A stretch of 48,798 nt of DNA. Source: Cochliopodium minus (lineage: Eukaryota > Discosea > Himatismenida > Cochliopodiidae). The stretch is from the NCBI GenBank assembly GCA_024220525.1, contig JAMYWO010000088.1:60786-109583 (forward strand), given 5' to 3'. The notes below the pieces were generated by a model. The model saw nothing but the letters and a program-made list of their open reading frames with translations. It searched no databases and was not told the origin of the DNA. Positions 13,052 to 23,648 of this stretch are shown piece by piece; positions within the stretch are counted from its first letter, which is position 1; each line of letters opens with the position of its first letter. The translations under genes were made by a program, and so were the position numbers.

Positions 13052-14975
13052 ATGGATTTTAATTCTACCTCTTGTTTTTCTTTTCATAATATCATCGTGA
13101 CAGGTAATATATAAAATTATTTTTTTTATTCTATTAAATTTTCCCTTTTATGAAGAATCTGGAGATCTTTATGTATTTGGATGCAATAGTTTTGGTCAAT
13201 TGGGATTGCCTTCTGATATAAAAATCCAAAATAAACCACATAAATTGTTGCAGAATAAAAACATAAAGAGTATACATGTGGGATCAAATCATTCATTCTT
13301 CCTTGAAAGTAATTAATATATTTCCAAAATCACTTGTTCAAAAAAAATTTATAAAATATTATATTTTCAAAGAAAATTTAATTTTAAATTATAATTTTAT
13401 TTTTTATTTTCCAATTATTTTCAAAAAAAAAAAGAAAATGGAGATCTGTATGGAACTGGTCAGAACAACTTTGGGCAATTAGGAAATGGAGATACAAAGC
13501 ATGTAAGAAATTTTTTTCTTAAAAATTGACTTACATTTTATATTTTCTTTTTAAACTGCAGTTGTATGGGTTCGTGAAAGTGGCAGAAAACATATACAAC
13601 GTTGCATGTTCTTCTGAGTTTACAATTTACCAAAAGCGTACTTTTTTTTCATTAAAATATTGTTAATTAATGTTATTGTTTTAGTTGATGGGGAAGTTTA
13701 CTTTAGTGGGAGAGGACTGGGTAATTATCATTATATTTTTTTTAAAATTTAATTTTTAAATCCCCAATTTTTTTATTCAGGTTTTAAAAGTAAAACACAT
13801 GAACACTTAGATATCAAAAATGTCATTTCATTTTCTTGTGGGCTCAGATATGCGATATTCGTTGATCATCAAAAGAAATTGTACGGGCTTGGATGCAACA
13901 AAAATGGAGAGGTTGGATCATTTTTTGCTTTATTTCTTCATTTCATTTTAACGTCATAAAATTAGCTTTTGAATCTATTAAAGCCAAGAAATTATGAGAA
14001 GTATTATGAATCCATCGTCGGAGAATTTCCCCCCAAAAATAGAACTACAATGATTTTAGAAGGTGAAGATGATGGGGACAATAGTGTCGGAAGTGACGTA
14101 GATGGTAAAAAAATACATATTTTTATTAAAAGTTATATATTTTTTTTGTTTTTGGTTAATTTAGATGAAGACGACGATTTATCGGGAGAAGAGAAGGTAG
14201 GCAATGGGTTTCAAAAATCAAAAAAAGAGGATGTTTCTCTCTCTGAAAATGAAGACGATAAAAGTTCATCTGATCTTCCTGTAATAAATCGCCAAAAAAT
14301 GGCAAATCTCGAAAATGAAGAGGAAAATGGAGAAGGAAACGAAAAGGATGAAAAGAAAAAAACAGAGATGGAAGATGATGAAGATGATGAGGAATCGAAA
14401 ATGGATTTGAATGATGAAGAAGATGAAAAGGACGTGGATGAAGGAGATGAAGAAAAGGATATGAACAAAGATGGAGACCAAGAGGTCATAAAAGCAATAA
14501 AAGCAATAAAAGGTGAAGAAGATGATGGAGACGATAGTGGAGATGAAGATGATTTTCATCGTAAGAAAAAAAATGGTGTTGAAGATGATGATTTGCATTA
14601 TTTTGACGAAGAAGAAGAAGGTCCCTTTGGCCAGACCAGACCCACCAAAAAAGATGATTTCGAGTGTTTTGACTCCCAAAGCAGCGAGGAGGAGTATTTC
14701 ACTGCCACTGTCTTTCGCCAATTTGATGATGCAAGAGTTGTTGTTTGTGGAACCACCAAATCCTTTTTTTTGGGTGGTAATTTTTTTTTTTATTTTATCA
14801 TAATATCTTTTTTTATATTTTTTCATTTTATTTTTTTTTGAAAAATTTTTCTAAATAGGGAATGATTTCGAAGTTTCAAGTAAGAAGAAGAAGAAGTTGG
14901 ATCAGTTAAGGGGGTTAGTCGCGAAAGACGTGCAAAGTATTCATTTAAGTGGAGATCACGTGATGGCTCTCATGA
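13052..14975 (+). CDS. RCC1-repeat protein with acidic insert, 3' end missing
   Basis: Beta-propeller protein of the RCC1 superfamily. Nine exons join in frame: 13052-13103, 13156-13308, 13435-13502, 13562-13637, 13685-13720, 13781-13911, 13966-14104, 14165-14776, 14859-14975. RCC1 blades are seen as ESGDLYVFGCNSFGQLG, ENGDLYGTGQNNFGQLG, LDGEVYFSG and KKLYGLGCNKNGE. Exons 7 and 8 then insert well over 100 residues dominated by Asp, Glu and Lys before a blade-like stretch resumes (DVQSIHLSGDHVMALM). After 14975 the sequence enters a pure T/A tract and what follows belongs to a nucleoside hydrolase. The gene is therefore 3'-truncated, or fused, or misassembled. Its function is unknown; in this family the propeller is usually a GTPase or protein docking surface. 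Confidence 0.75.
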
Positions 14976-15106
14976 GTTATTTTTTTATATTAATTTTTTA
15001 TTTTTTATTTTTTATTTATTTTTTATTTTTTTATTTTTTATTTTTTTATTTTTTTATTTTTTATTTTTTTATTTTTTATTTTTTTATTTTTTATTTTTTA
15101 TTAAAG
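14976..15106 (+). repeat. T/A low-complexity tract (runs of TTTTTA)
   Basis: About 130 bp composed almost only of T-runs broken by single A residues, ending in TTAAAG. It could pass for a T-rich intron. However, it separates a 3'-truncated RCC1 gene from a 5'-truncated nucleoside hydrolase, which makes it a suspect assembly junction. Confidence 0.7.
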
Positions 15107-15710
15107 TTGTTTTATCAACGATTGAGCTGACCCACAAAATTCTTGTGACAAATAAAATTGTAGAAAGAATCAAAAAGATGAAATCCAACTTTTCTTTGCT
15201 TCTTTTGGGGCTGTTGCATTTCTTCAAGGACAACTACAAAGATTGTTAAACAATTTATTTTGCTCTTTTACTATTTTTTTTTTCTCATTTTATTTTTTTT
15301 AAAAAAAGTTTTCTTCATGGAAGATCCTCCTCTTCATGATCCATCTGTTGTGGCATACATTATTGTATTTTTTATTTTTTATTTTTATTTTTTTTGAATT
15401 TTTTTTTTTATTTTTTTTTTCATAATAGGATCATTCAATTTTCAATTCAAAGTTTTTGAGGGTGGATGTTGAGACCAATGACAATATGTGCAGAGGAAGA
15501 ACCAACATAGATTTTTACAAAACAACCAACAAACCTCCCAATGTCCATGTTTTATTAGGTTTAAAAAAAAAATAAAAAATTAAAAACAAAAATTTAAATA
15601 ATTTTTTTTAAAAAGATTTGGATGTTGGTAAATTTTGGGATATGATGATCGATTCTATTTCCAAAGCAAACGAAAAAAGTCCTCTGAACAAACTTCCAAG
15701 CAAAATTTGA
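15107..15710 (+). pseudogene. Inosine-uridine-type nucleoside hydrolase, C-terminal half only
   Basis: Enzymes of this family cleave the N-glycosidic bond of ribonucleosides in purine/pyrimidine salvage. Four exons (15107-15244, 15309-15364, 15429-15558, 15616-15710) give about 139 aa. They read IVLSTIELTHKIL, then MEDPPLHDPSVVAYI, then LRVDVETNDNMCRGRTNID, and end in DVGKFWDMMIDSISKA. The conserved xxLHDPxxVAY segment and the Trp-Asp C-terminal helix fit IUNH proteins of about 310-340 aa. The N-terminal half is absent, including the Ca-binding DxDxGxDD loop and the NxxGN region. The reading frame can be spliced from the upstream RCC1 exon (phase 1 to phase 1), but such a fusion would lack the active site. 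I read it as an assembly-truncated gene or a remnant. Confidence 0.75.
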
Positions 15711-15849
15711 AACACGAAATAAAAACATGAAATTTTTTTTTTTTTAAATAAATAATTTTTTTTTAATTTTTCTTCTTGAAAAAATTTAATTTTCGGTTAG
15801 AGTGAGCCAGTTTATTATTTCTTTGAAACAAGGATCGACTTTTATCTAA

Positions 15850-15978
15850 AAAAATTTAAAAATAAAAATAAAAATAAAAATAAAAATAAAAATCAAAAAT
15901 AAAAATAAAAATCAAAAATAAAAATAAAATAAAAATAAAAAATAAAAAAAATAAAAAATGAAAAAAATAAAAAATAAA

Positions 15979-16009
<31 letters not shown>

Positions 16010-16020
16010 TAAAAATAAAA
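15850..16020 (+). repeat. A-rich low-complexity array (AAAAAT units)
   Basis: A run of AAAAAT-like units with a few C interruptions. It is the reverse complement in type of the TTTTTA arrays at 14976-15106 and 16246-16320, so together they could form hairpins or confuse assembly. Confidence 0.75.
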
Positions 16021-16032
16021 TTCTTTTTGTAC

Positions 16033-16172
16033 ATTTCCCCCTTTTATTGTCTCGTCAAACTTGTCTTGTAACTCTATCAGGTAGGAATGTACTTTGTAGA
16101 CAGATTCAGACATTTTAGTGAAGTAGTTTTTGTTGGGGCTGTTCTTTTGTTGGTTCTTTTCGTTGGCGGTAT
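16033..16172 (-). CDS. Orphan exon of an unidentified minus-strand gene
   Basis: On the minus strand a CTGTCAG acceptor at 16173 and a GTACAA donor at 16032 bound an open 140-nt exon. It encodes ANEKNQQKNSPNKNYF and then MSESVYKVHSYLIELQDKF, ending DETIKGGN. Codon use and the helical second half look coding. I cannot find neighbouring exons: low-complexity arrays flank it on both sides. It may start at the ATG at 16113 or be internal. I do not recognise the family. Confidence 0.35.
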
Positions 16173-16245
16173 CTGACAGTGCAAAATATAAAAAAAAATA
16201 ATCATTTGTTGAATGAATATTTCGAAGAGATAATAACCTTTATAA

Positions 16246-16320
16246 NTTTTATTTTTTATTTTTTATTTTTTATTTTTTATTTTTTATTTTTTATTTTTTA
16301 TTTTTTATTTTTTATTTTTA
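16246..16320 (+). repeat. T/A low-complexity array next to an ambiguous base
   Basis: Repeats of TTTTTA begin right after an N at 16246. The N shows the assembler was unsure here, and the upstream part of the kinase gene cannot be traced across this tract. Confidence 0.75.
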
Positions 16321-16370
16321 CAATTTTATTTTCATTTTTTAAATTTAAATTTTATTTTTTATTTTTAAAG

Positions 16371-17973
16371 GCTAAATGTAAACATTGTGGGTATACTGTT
16401 GTCATTGACGAAAAAAACAGCAAGTGTGGTAGTTGTATGAACAAATACCTGATTTCTGGACAATTCGCTGTTGTGAAAGTAAAAAAAATACTCAATCAAA
16501 TAAAAATTATTTTTAACTAAAACAAAAATTAATAAAAAGGATATTGGAGAAGGAGGTAAATCATTTTAAATATTTACAACTTTTAAAAGTTTTTAATTTT
16601 AATTTTTTTTAATTTTTAATTTAATTTATTTTTAATTTTAATTTTTAATTTTTAATTTATTTTTATTTTTATTTTATAACTTTTAAACTTTTTTAATTTT
16701 TTTTTTTTTTTTTAATTTTTGATTGTTAAATTTATACAATTCATTGTTTTTTATTTTTATTTAAAGGATTTGGGAGAATATACAAAGCAAAACATTTAGG
16801 TACGGCAGCAATGGTGGCCATCAAAGAAAGAATCAACGAAAAAAGCGAAGAAGTCTACCAAAATTGGCAAGAAGAAATCTCCACACTAAAACTTATCGAA
16901 AAGAGATGTCCCACCTTGACCACTGCAAAACTCATCTGTGTTCTTCACGATACAGAAAGAGGAATCCCCAAAAAATATCTGGTCATGGATTTCGTTGATG
17001 GAGGAAACTTTTCAAAGGTGGGTGATGTTTTGATGGAGATTGGGAAAGAAGAGAGGAAGATGGAGATTTTGAGGATGATGCTTATTTTATTGAATGAGTT
17101 GAAAAAACTGCATGAAGCTAATTTTTTGCACAGAGATATCAAAATGGATAACAGTAATAAAATTTTTTTTTTCATTTAACACCAAAAAAAAATAAATTTA
17201 TCCAAAAAAAAACCAAAAAATAAAACAAAAAAAGCTAATGAAATTGAAACTAAAATCAATCTAAAAAACTTTAAAAAATTATTCAAAAAAAAAATTTTTA
17301 AAACAAAAATAATCAAAAAATTTGTTTTTTCAAATTCTAATCAAAAAAAACTTTTAAAATTTTTTTTTTAGTTATGTTTTATAAGAGAAACAACCTTTAT
17401 TATTACATCTTCATTGACTTTGGTTCTACTTTTGATCTCACTTCTGACAAAAAAATGGCTCAGACATACAACCCCGAGTATTCCCCTCCTGAACAGAACG
17501 AACAAAATGGAGAAAAGGAAGGTTTTTTCAGTGATGTTTATTCTTTGGGGATCACCTTTGAAAAGCTTTTGAACAAAAACAAAAATTTTGGTTTGAAGGG
17601 AGATTTTATCAACAAATTGTCCTCTTTCGTCAAGAAAATGAAAAGAAGAGAAATTTCCAAAAGACCTACCGTTAATGAATGCATCTACAACTTGGTTAAT
17701 CTCAACAGAAGATCTTCTGTCAGGTTTAAAACGTTTGACAACTTTGTTTTGAACAAGTTCGATCCTAAAAACAGCAATGCAAAGATTGATACCTCTTCTC
17801 TCAAGAACTTTCCTTTTCAGGCTATCCAATCTATTTACAACAAAGTCATTGTTCAACCTCCCTTGACAGAGAACAACATTGTGAACGATATCTTAAATAG
17901 TTTGAAAGATAGAAACGATTTCATTCGTAACAGTCACTCCAACAATGCCATCTTGAACATAAACAACAAATAA
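16371..17973 (+). CDS. Zinc-ribbon serine/threonine protein kinase, 5' end missing
   Basis: Exons 16371-16478, 16540-16555 (16-nt microexon), 16767-17153 and 17372-17973 join in frame. The N-terminal exon encodes a CxxC...CxxC zinc ribbon (CKHCGYTVVID, then CGSCMNKYLISGQF), which runs directly into the kinase glycine loop DIGEGGFGRIYKAKH. The VAIK lysine, the catalytic HRDIKMDN, the DFG (FIDFGSTFDL) and an APE-like SPPEQ are all present, so the enzyme should be active. The C-terminal 100 residues are a hydrophilic extension. A zinc ribbon placed just before the P-loop is an architecture I associate with bacterial, mainly cyanobacterial, Ser/Thr kinases. Upstream of 16371 no start is visible, because the low-complexity array at 16246-16320 interrupts the gene. 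Confidence 0.8.
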
Positions 17974-18077
17974 ATTTTGTTTTTTCTAATTTTAAAAAAA
18001 GTCAAAGTTTTATAAAAGTCATTTTTTTTATTCAATCAAATTTTTAAACAGTATATTTTAAAGATGGTATTGTGGAT

Positions 18078-19057
18078 CTATAATTTCTCCACTCTTTGTT
18101 TTGCTTTATTTGGATTTGTGTTATTATCTCTTAAACATTCTTCTATCGCCTCAATGATTTCCTTTTCACATTCATTGGTATCTCCCAAATTGATGGAATA
18201 GAGATAATTGTTTGATTTCTGGAGGTAGTTCAGAATCAATCTAGCTGCTTCATCATTGAATTTGAATTCTGAATCGATTTGTGAGAAATTTAACCATCTG
18301 ATATGACTCTTATGACCAGATTGTTCAATGTAATCTAAAATATCTTTTTTTTTTTTGAGAAGAAAGAAATTATTAAGAATAAGTGGTGAAATAATTTTTT
18401 TTTTTACCTTTGACGAATGGAACAATATTTTGGTAATCATAAACAAACTTTATTTTGCTGTTGAATGCTTTCCCAAGTCCAATACCAGCAAAATAACAGG
18501 ATCCATCATCATCTTTGCCAAAAACAAAATCATCTATCACCCTACAACTGCAACGCAAAGAGTTTCTAATTGAGATCACACTATCCTTCTCAAGATGTTT
18601 CTTACATACGTTAAATGTCTGGGATTCGAGGAATTTACTAATTTTAAATTGGAAAAAGTGAGAATTAATTTAAAATAAAAGAATTTAGATTTCAATCTTT
18701 AATTTTTTAATTTAATATTTTTCAGAGAATAAATTAAATTTTATTATTTTTACTCTTTTTTTGATTATTTTAAAATCACTTTTTTTCTTTTAAGAAGGAA
18801 TATTACCTAAAATCTGGTATATTTATCAGATTGTTTCTTCCACCAAATCCGTCATCACAATTGTCATACCATATCAATTCTCTATACCTTCCATCAACAA
18901 TAAACTTGAATTGATAATTGCCACTATGTAATTTTAAAGTAGAAACCCATTGGAAACTTTCTCTTTTCATTTGTATCTTATCATCCCAATTCCAGGATCC
19001 ACACAACTCAACCTTTTGATTGTTTTCATCTGGCCACATGAAGTTTACTTTGAACAT
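18078..19057 (-). CDS. AMPK-type glycogen-binding (CBM48-like) domain protein, 3 exons
   Basis: Exons 19057-18807, 18637-18408 and 18343-18078 sum to 747 nt and encode 248 aa. The first 85 residues match the glycogen-binding fold of AMPK beta subunits: VELCGSWNWDDKIQM, then GNYQFKFIVDGRYREL and a closing NNLINIPDF. This fold binds alpha-glucan. The remaining 160 residues contain a Cys-bearing, beta-rich stretch (ISIRNSLRCSCRVIDDFVF, then CYFAGIGLGKAF) and a C-terminal helical part. I do not recognise these. There is no AMPK beta C-terminal (ASC) domain, so this is not an AMPK subunit; dual-specificity phosphatase motifs are also absent. It is probably cytosolic and may target an unknown activity to storage glucan. 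Confidence 0.7.
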
Positions 19058-19862
19058 TTTTAATTCCTTTTATTTTTTTGAGTTTTGGAGTTATTTTTTA
19101 ATTTAATTTTGATTTTTTTTTTATAATTTTTTTTATTTTAATTCTCACTTTTGCTTTTGAATTCTTTTTCTCAAATCAAAATAAATAAATAGTAACAAAT
19201 CATAAAAAGATATATATACTCAAATGGATCATCAAAATAAAAATGTTAATATAAACTTTTGATGGCATATTTAGATAAATAGAAAATATATGAAATTTCA
19301 TAGTTTTTTTCAAGATTTAGTCTAAATTTCATACAAATCAAATTTGAAAGTCTACTAATTTCAATCAAAGTTCTCCTTTTTTTAAGTTTCAAACAAAAGA
19401 GGTTTGTTTGTCAATGTATCTCCTTTTTTAATAAATGAGCAAGAAATTGAACATTTTATCTTTTTCAAATAAAAAAGATTGTGAAAGAAAATAAAGATTC
19501 AAAAAGAGTCAATAAAGGATACTTTTTAAACTTTTATTATACTTTTTTACACGAAACTTTCAAAGATTTTCTGTTAATTTTGATATAATTGAAATCATTG
19601 GTTGTTTTTAACGATATTTTATATTTCATTTCTAATTTAACCTTTTTTCCTAATCTTGAGTTGATGGAAATGATCTATCAAAATAAATGCTCCACCAATT
19701 TTTTGAGAAGGATACTTGTTTGATATAATTTATATGACATTGAAGATATTTTATTGGATGTGAGTGATGTCTATTTCATTTTTATTTGTTAAATATTGCA
19801 ATAATGAGGATAATTATTTTATCAGCCATATTTTTTTTGATATTTTCAGAATATTTAAAAAA
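19058..19862. other. 805-bp gene-free AT-rich region
   Basis: I find no convincing ORF, RNA gene or repeat. Two GTATCCTT strings occur on the minus strand (near 19520 and 19707). They resemble U12 5' splice sites, but no coding exons flank them. The region holds the promoters of the two divergent genes. Confidence 0.5.
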
Positions 19863-22167
19863 ATGAGTGAGATATATGACGTTATTATAGTTGGTGGTAA
19901 ACCTTTTTTCAAAATTAAATTATTTCAAACAAATTGATTTTAATCAGGTGGATTGAGCGGATTATGCGCAGCGAGATATCTAGATAAAAGAAAAGTGAAG
20001 AATATATTGTTATTGGAATCAAGAGAGAAAATAGGAGGGAGAATATCAACAGAATCAATAAAAGTGGGAAATGAAACGTAAAAATAAAAAAAAAATGAAA
20101 TTTTATCACATCTGATGAAATAAAAAAAAAGAGTTAATTTGGACAATGGAGCAATGTTTATAGGGCCAACACAAGACAGGTTGTATTCACTGTCAAAAGA
20201 ATTAGGAGTGAAAACTGCTTTTGTGCACAACAAAGGGAATCATGTTCTTGATATCTGTGGAATTAAAAAGAAATATTGTAACTAAATTAATAATAAAACA
20301 CAAAGTAGAGTTTTTATAGAAAGTTTTTTTTTAAATAGCTGGGGATTCTCCATTTGTGGGTAAAAAAAAAAAAAAAAAAAAAAATTATTTTTTCTTCAAA
20401 TTAGAACTAGACACAAAGTTTTAAAAATTTTTCATTTATTATTTTCATCACAACCAAAAAATAATTTGACAGGATTAATGGGTACATTAGATCTAAACAA
20501 TCTAATCAGAAAAACATACGAATTGTCATCGAAAGTCCCAGTAGAAGATCCAACGAATTTCAAAGAGGCGAGAGAGTGGGACAAACTGAGTGTGGGACAA
20601 TGGATAGACAAAACAGGGTACACCAAAGAAGCGAAGCAAATTTACAGAAGGGTTGTCAATTTGACTTTAGGAGAATCCAACAAAATATCTTTGTTATTTT
20701 GGGCCATCTTTTGCGCCAAATGTAATGGTTTTAGCAGGATTTCTGATACAACCAATGGTGCTCAGGAGAGGTTGTTTGTTGGTGGAGCTCATTCGATTTG
20801 TAGGGAGATGGAAAACAAGGTTTGAAAAAAAATTTGTTTCGAAAAGTTTTGTTTAAAAAAAGTTTTATTTTCAAAATTTTGTTTTCAAAAAAAAAAAAAG
20901 TTTTATTCTTAAATTTTATTAAAATTGTTTTTTTTTTAAAATTATACACAAATCATTTTTGATCTTTTTTTTTTTTAAAATAAAAAGTTTTCTAAGAGCG
21001 TTCAAGTGAAACTTGGCTGTTTCGTCGTCTCCATAGAACAAAAGAGAGGATTCGTGGAAGTGATCTACACAAAAGGAAACGAAAAAATCACAGTGAAATG
21101 CAAAAAACTAATTTTGGCTCTTCCACCTACCAACATCAGCCAAATAAACTTCACACCCTCTTTGCCAGAAACAAAAATTACAGATCCAAAGGTCATGGAC
21201 TTTAATGACAAGTATATGAAAGTTTTTGTCGTTTACAAAACCAGGTGGTGGATTGATTTAAAGTTTAGTGGGCAGTTATTTTCTGACAAGGGTCCTGTCA
21301 TTTGGTGTTTTGATGCTGATAAAGGAAATTCATCTTGTGGTGTTTTGGTACAATCAAATTTTATTTTTATTTTTCAATTTTTGATTTTTTTACTTATTAA
21401 TTTTTTAATCTTTTTTTTTAAAATTTTTAAAATATTCTTGTTTTCAAATCGATAAAACCAAAAAATATTTGTTATTTTATTATTTTAAAAGGTTGGATTC
21501 ATCACTGCAGACATGTATGAAAAGTGGGGAAACGTACCAATAGAAAAAAGAAGAGAAGCAGTGATCCAACAATTCTACCAGAGCTTCGACAAAGACGCCA
21601 GAGCTCTCAACTTTCTTTCTTACCATGAAAAGGATTGGTCAAAAGAAAAAAATTACGCGCCTTGTGTATTCCTCTTGCCTCCCAACTTGGCTTCCAAATA
21701 CTGCGGACATTTTCATGATACTGTTGGTGACATTTATTTTGCAGGTTCTGAAGCTTCAAGCTATCATTGGGCTGGGTACATGGAAGGTGCAGTATTTTCA
21801 GGTTTTTTTTCTCATTTAAACTTTATTTAAAAAAAAAATTTTATTTTTTTTTTTTTGAAAACCAAACAAAAATAGGAGAAAAAGCAGCACACCAAATTTT
21901 GGTTTGGAAAATAAAATATTTTTATTTTTAATTTTTAATTTTCATTTTTATTTTTTTTAGAATCACTCTTACAAAGAATTTGGAGTTGAAGATCCTGGTA
22001 CTTTCGTTAAACAATATCCAAGACCCACAGATTTTCCTGCTTTATACAAAGGTCCAAATTTTGTTGGGAAGATCCTTCCTTCCCCATTGGTTTTTGTCCT
22101 CATTCTATTACTTTCAACTCTGTTCTTTATTTTCAAAGTGATTAGATTTATTTCACAATTAAATTAA
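19863..22167 (+). CDS. Monoamine oxidase-like flavoprotein, tail-anchored, 9 exons
   Basis: FAD-dependent amine oxidase. Exons: 19863-19896, 19948-20077, 20132-20277, 20339-20359 (21 nt), 20473-20819, 20988-21347, 21492-21801, 21876-21901 (26 nt), 21961-22167. They sum to 1581 nt and encode 526 aa, the same length as animal MAO A/B. The dinucleotide fold is VIIVGGGLSGLCAARYL, followed by GGRISTE and DNGAMFIGPTQDRL. The middle has TNGAQERLFVGG. Near the C-terminus lie GDIYFAGSEAS and WAGYMEGAVFSG. A Cys in NYAPCVFLLPP sits near the position of the Cys that binds FAD covalently in MAO, one to two residues off in spacing. The last 30 residues form a single hydrophobic helix (FVLILLLSTLFFIFKVI) with a short basic end. 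That fits a tail anchor, as in MAO of the mitochondrial outer membrane. Confidence 0.92.
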
Positions 22168-22216
22168 AAATATGTTTTTTTAATTTTAATTTTTTATTTT
22201 TTTAATTTTTTACTTT

Positions 22217-23335
22217 TTATAATACCATATAAAAATTAAATATATGATACAAAACAAATTTGGGTAGAGGATGTTTGTTGCTCATATTAAAATGCTTTCG
22301 ACACAACAACATCCTAATAACGACAGACTTGACCTCTTCACGATAAAATTTAAAGTATGATTCGTTCCATCCAAGTAAAAAAGTGTATTCATCTGGCAAA
22401 AGTTCAGGAAAGGAATAATCCAACGTGATATGATCACCTTCGCAAATACAAAAACAAGGATAATAATCATGATTGTTTTTGAAATAGCTTTTGAATTTTG
22501 TGGGAATTCCTTCTAAAAAAAGCTGCAGCTTTCCTTTCACTGTATCTACTAAAACTCCCACTTTTTTGTTGTTGAAGTTGGGAGAGATTTCAAATCTGCT
22601 TCTCTCAAATTTTTCGTTTAAAAGCCCTAATTTTATTGGAATGAAAATTTTAATTTCAAATTTTTTTTTAATATTTTAATTCAAAACAAATTTTGTTGTT
22701 CAACATTCATTTATAGTTTAGTACAAACCTATTTTTCCTTCGCTAATTCATTTTTTTTTTTTGAGAAATTTTTATCTTTTTTTTTATTTGTTACGTCCAC
22801 ATGTCTGAGTTTGCCACAAAACATATTGTTGATTTTGTGAACCACATACAACCATCTTTCTCTTCTGTATCTTTGTATTTTATACCTATTCCACAATAAG
22901 ATTCTGATTTGTATGTTCCCTTTTATTAAGATATTTTTATTCTTTATTACTCATCAAATTGATTTATAAGAGGTTATTTCAATTAAATAATATATTTCAT
23001 ACAGAATGTTTTTGTTTGGAAAGTGATTTCGATTATAATCAATCACAATATCTTTACTGTTATAATTAAGATAGAGCAATAATTTAGTGAATTATAAATG
23101 AATATCTTATTTACCCCAAAGTAATAATACTTATTCTTTTCAAACTTATAATTGGGTGTGATTGTTGCATATCCTTGAGTTCCCCCTGTGACTAAATTTA
23201 AAAAAACAAAAAAATTTTATAGATCAAAATAAAGAAAGAGTGGAATATACAATTTTTCTCATCTATTATCTTTATATTCTTTATTATTTCGCATTTATCA
23301 TCAATTGTAAAATCACATATATTCAGCCCAATCAT
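22217..23335 (-). CDS. SPRY-like protein with shared C-terminal PK[FY] box
   Basis: Exons read as 23335-23251, 23191-23131, 23056-23003, 22885-22795 and 22626-22217. All junctions fit except the last: the frame needs one extra base, which a 4-nt microexon (GTTT, near 22723) would supply. I leave that unresolved. The last exon has a SPRY-type core (KKVGVLVDTVKGKLQLFLEG, then YYPCFCICEGDHITLDY). Earlier exons give GGTQGYATITPNYKF and a basic segment, RYRRERWLYVVHKINNMFC. The C-terminus (VIRMLLCRKHF, then LPKFVLYHIFNFY) is the same box found in the next four genes. It is probably a cytosolic protein-binding adaptor. Exact function is unknown. Confidence 0.6.
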
Positions 23336-23648
23336 TTTATTTTTTATAATATAAATATTTTATTTCTTTAATAAGATTCCTTTTACAAAAAAATAAACTA
23401 TTCAAAAAGAACTCCAAGGAGTTACTTGTTACTTCAAATAAAATTTAAAATTCGTTTCAATTGGCCTAAATATCAAGTAATTGTACAAAATCTTTCACCA
23501 AATTTCTAAAACTTTCTCTTTGAAATTCAAAAGTAAGATTTTAAATTTTCTTTTCAAATTAATCATGAAATTTCTTTTTAAAATTTTTTTTTAATATCCC
23601 TAAGTCAAGGTGAAACAAAATAATACAATGTAATATTTTGTAATATCC

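Noticed and set aside
14266-14826. 186-aa minus-strand ORF opposite the acidic RCC1 exon
   Set aside because: Antisense of GAT/GAA/AAA codons always gives Ile/Phe/Ser-rich frames; there is no independent support.
14897-15130. Strongly hydrophobic frame that looks like membrane spans
   Set aside because: It is a translation of the T/A tract (Phe, Leu, Tyr, Ile only), not a real protein segment.
15856-16020. Phe/Tyr-rich repeat protein on the minus strand
   Set aside because: It is a translation of the AAAAAT array. The coding signal ends at the GT donor near 16032.
19500-19720. GTATCCTT strings on the minus strand as more U12 introns
   Set aside because: No coding exons or U12 branch and acceptor partners are found around them; chance matches in AT-rich DNA.
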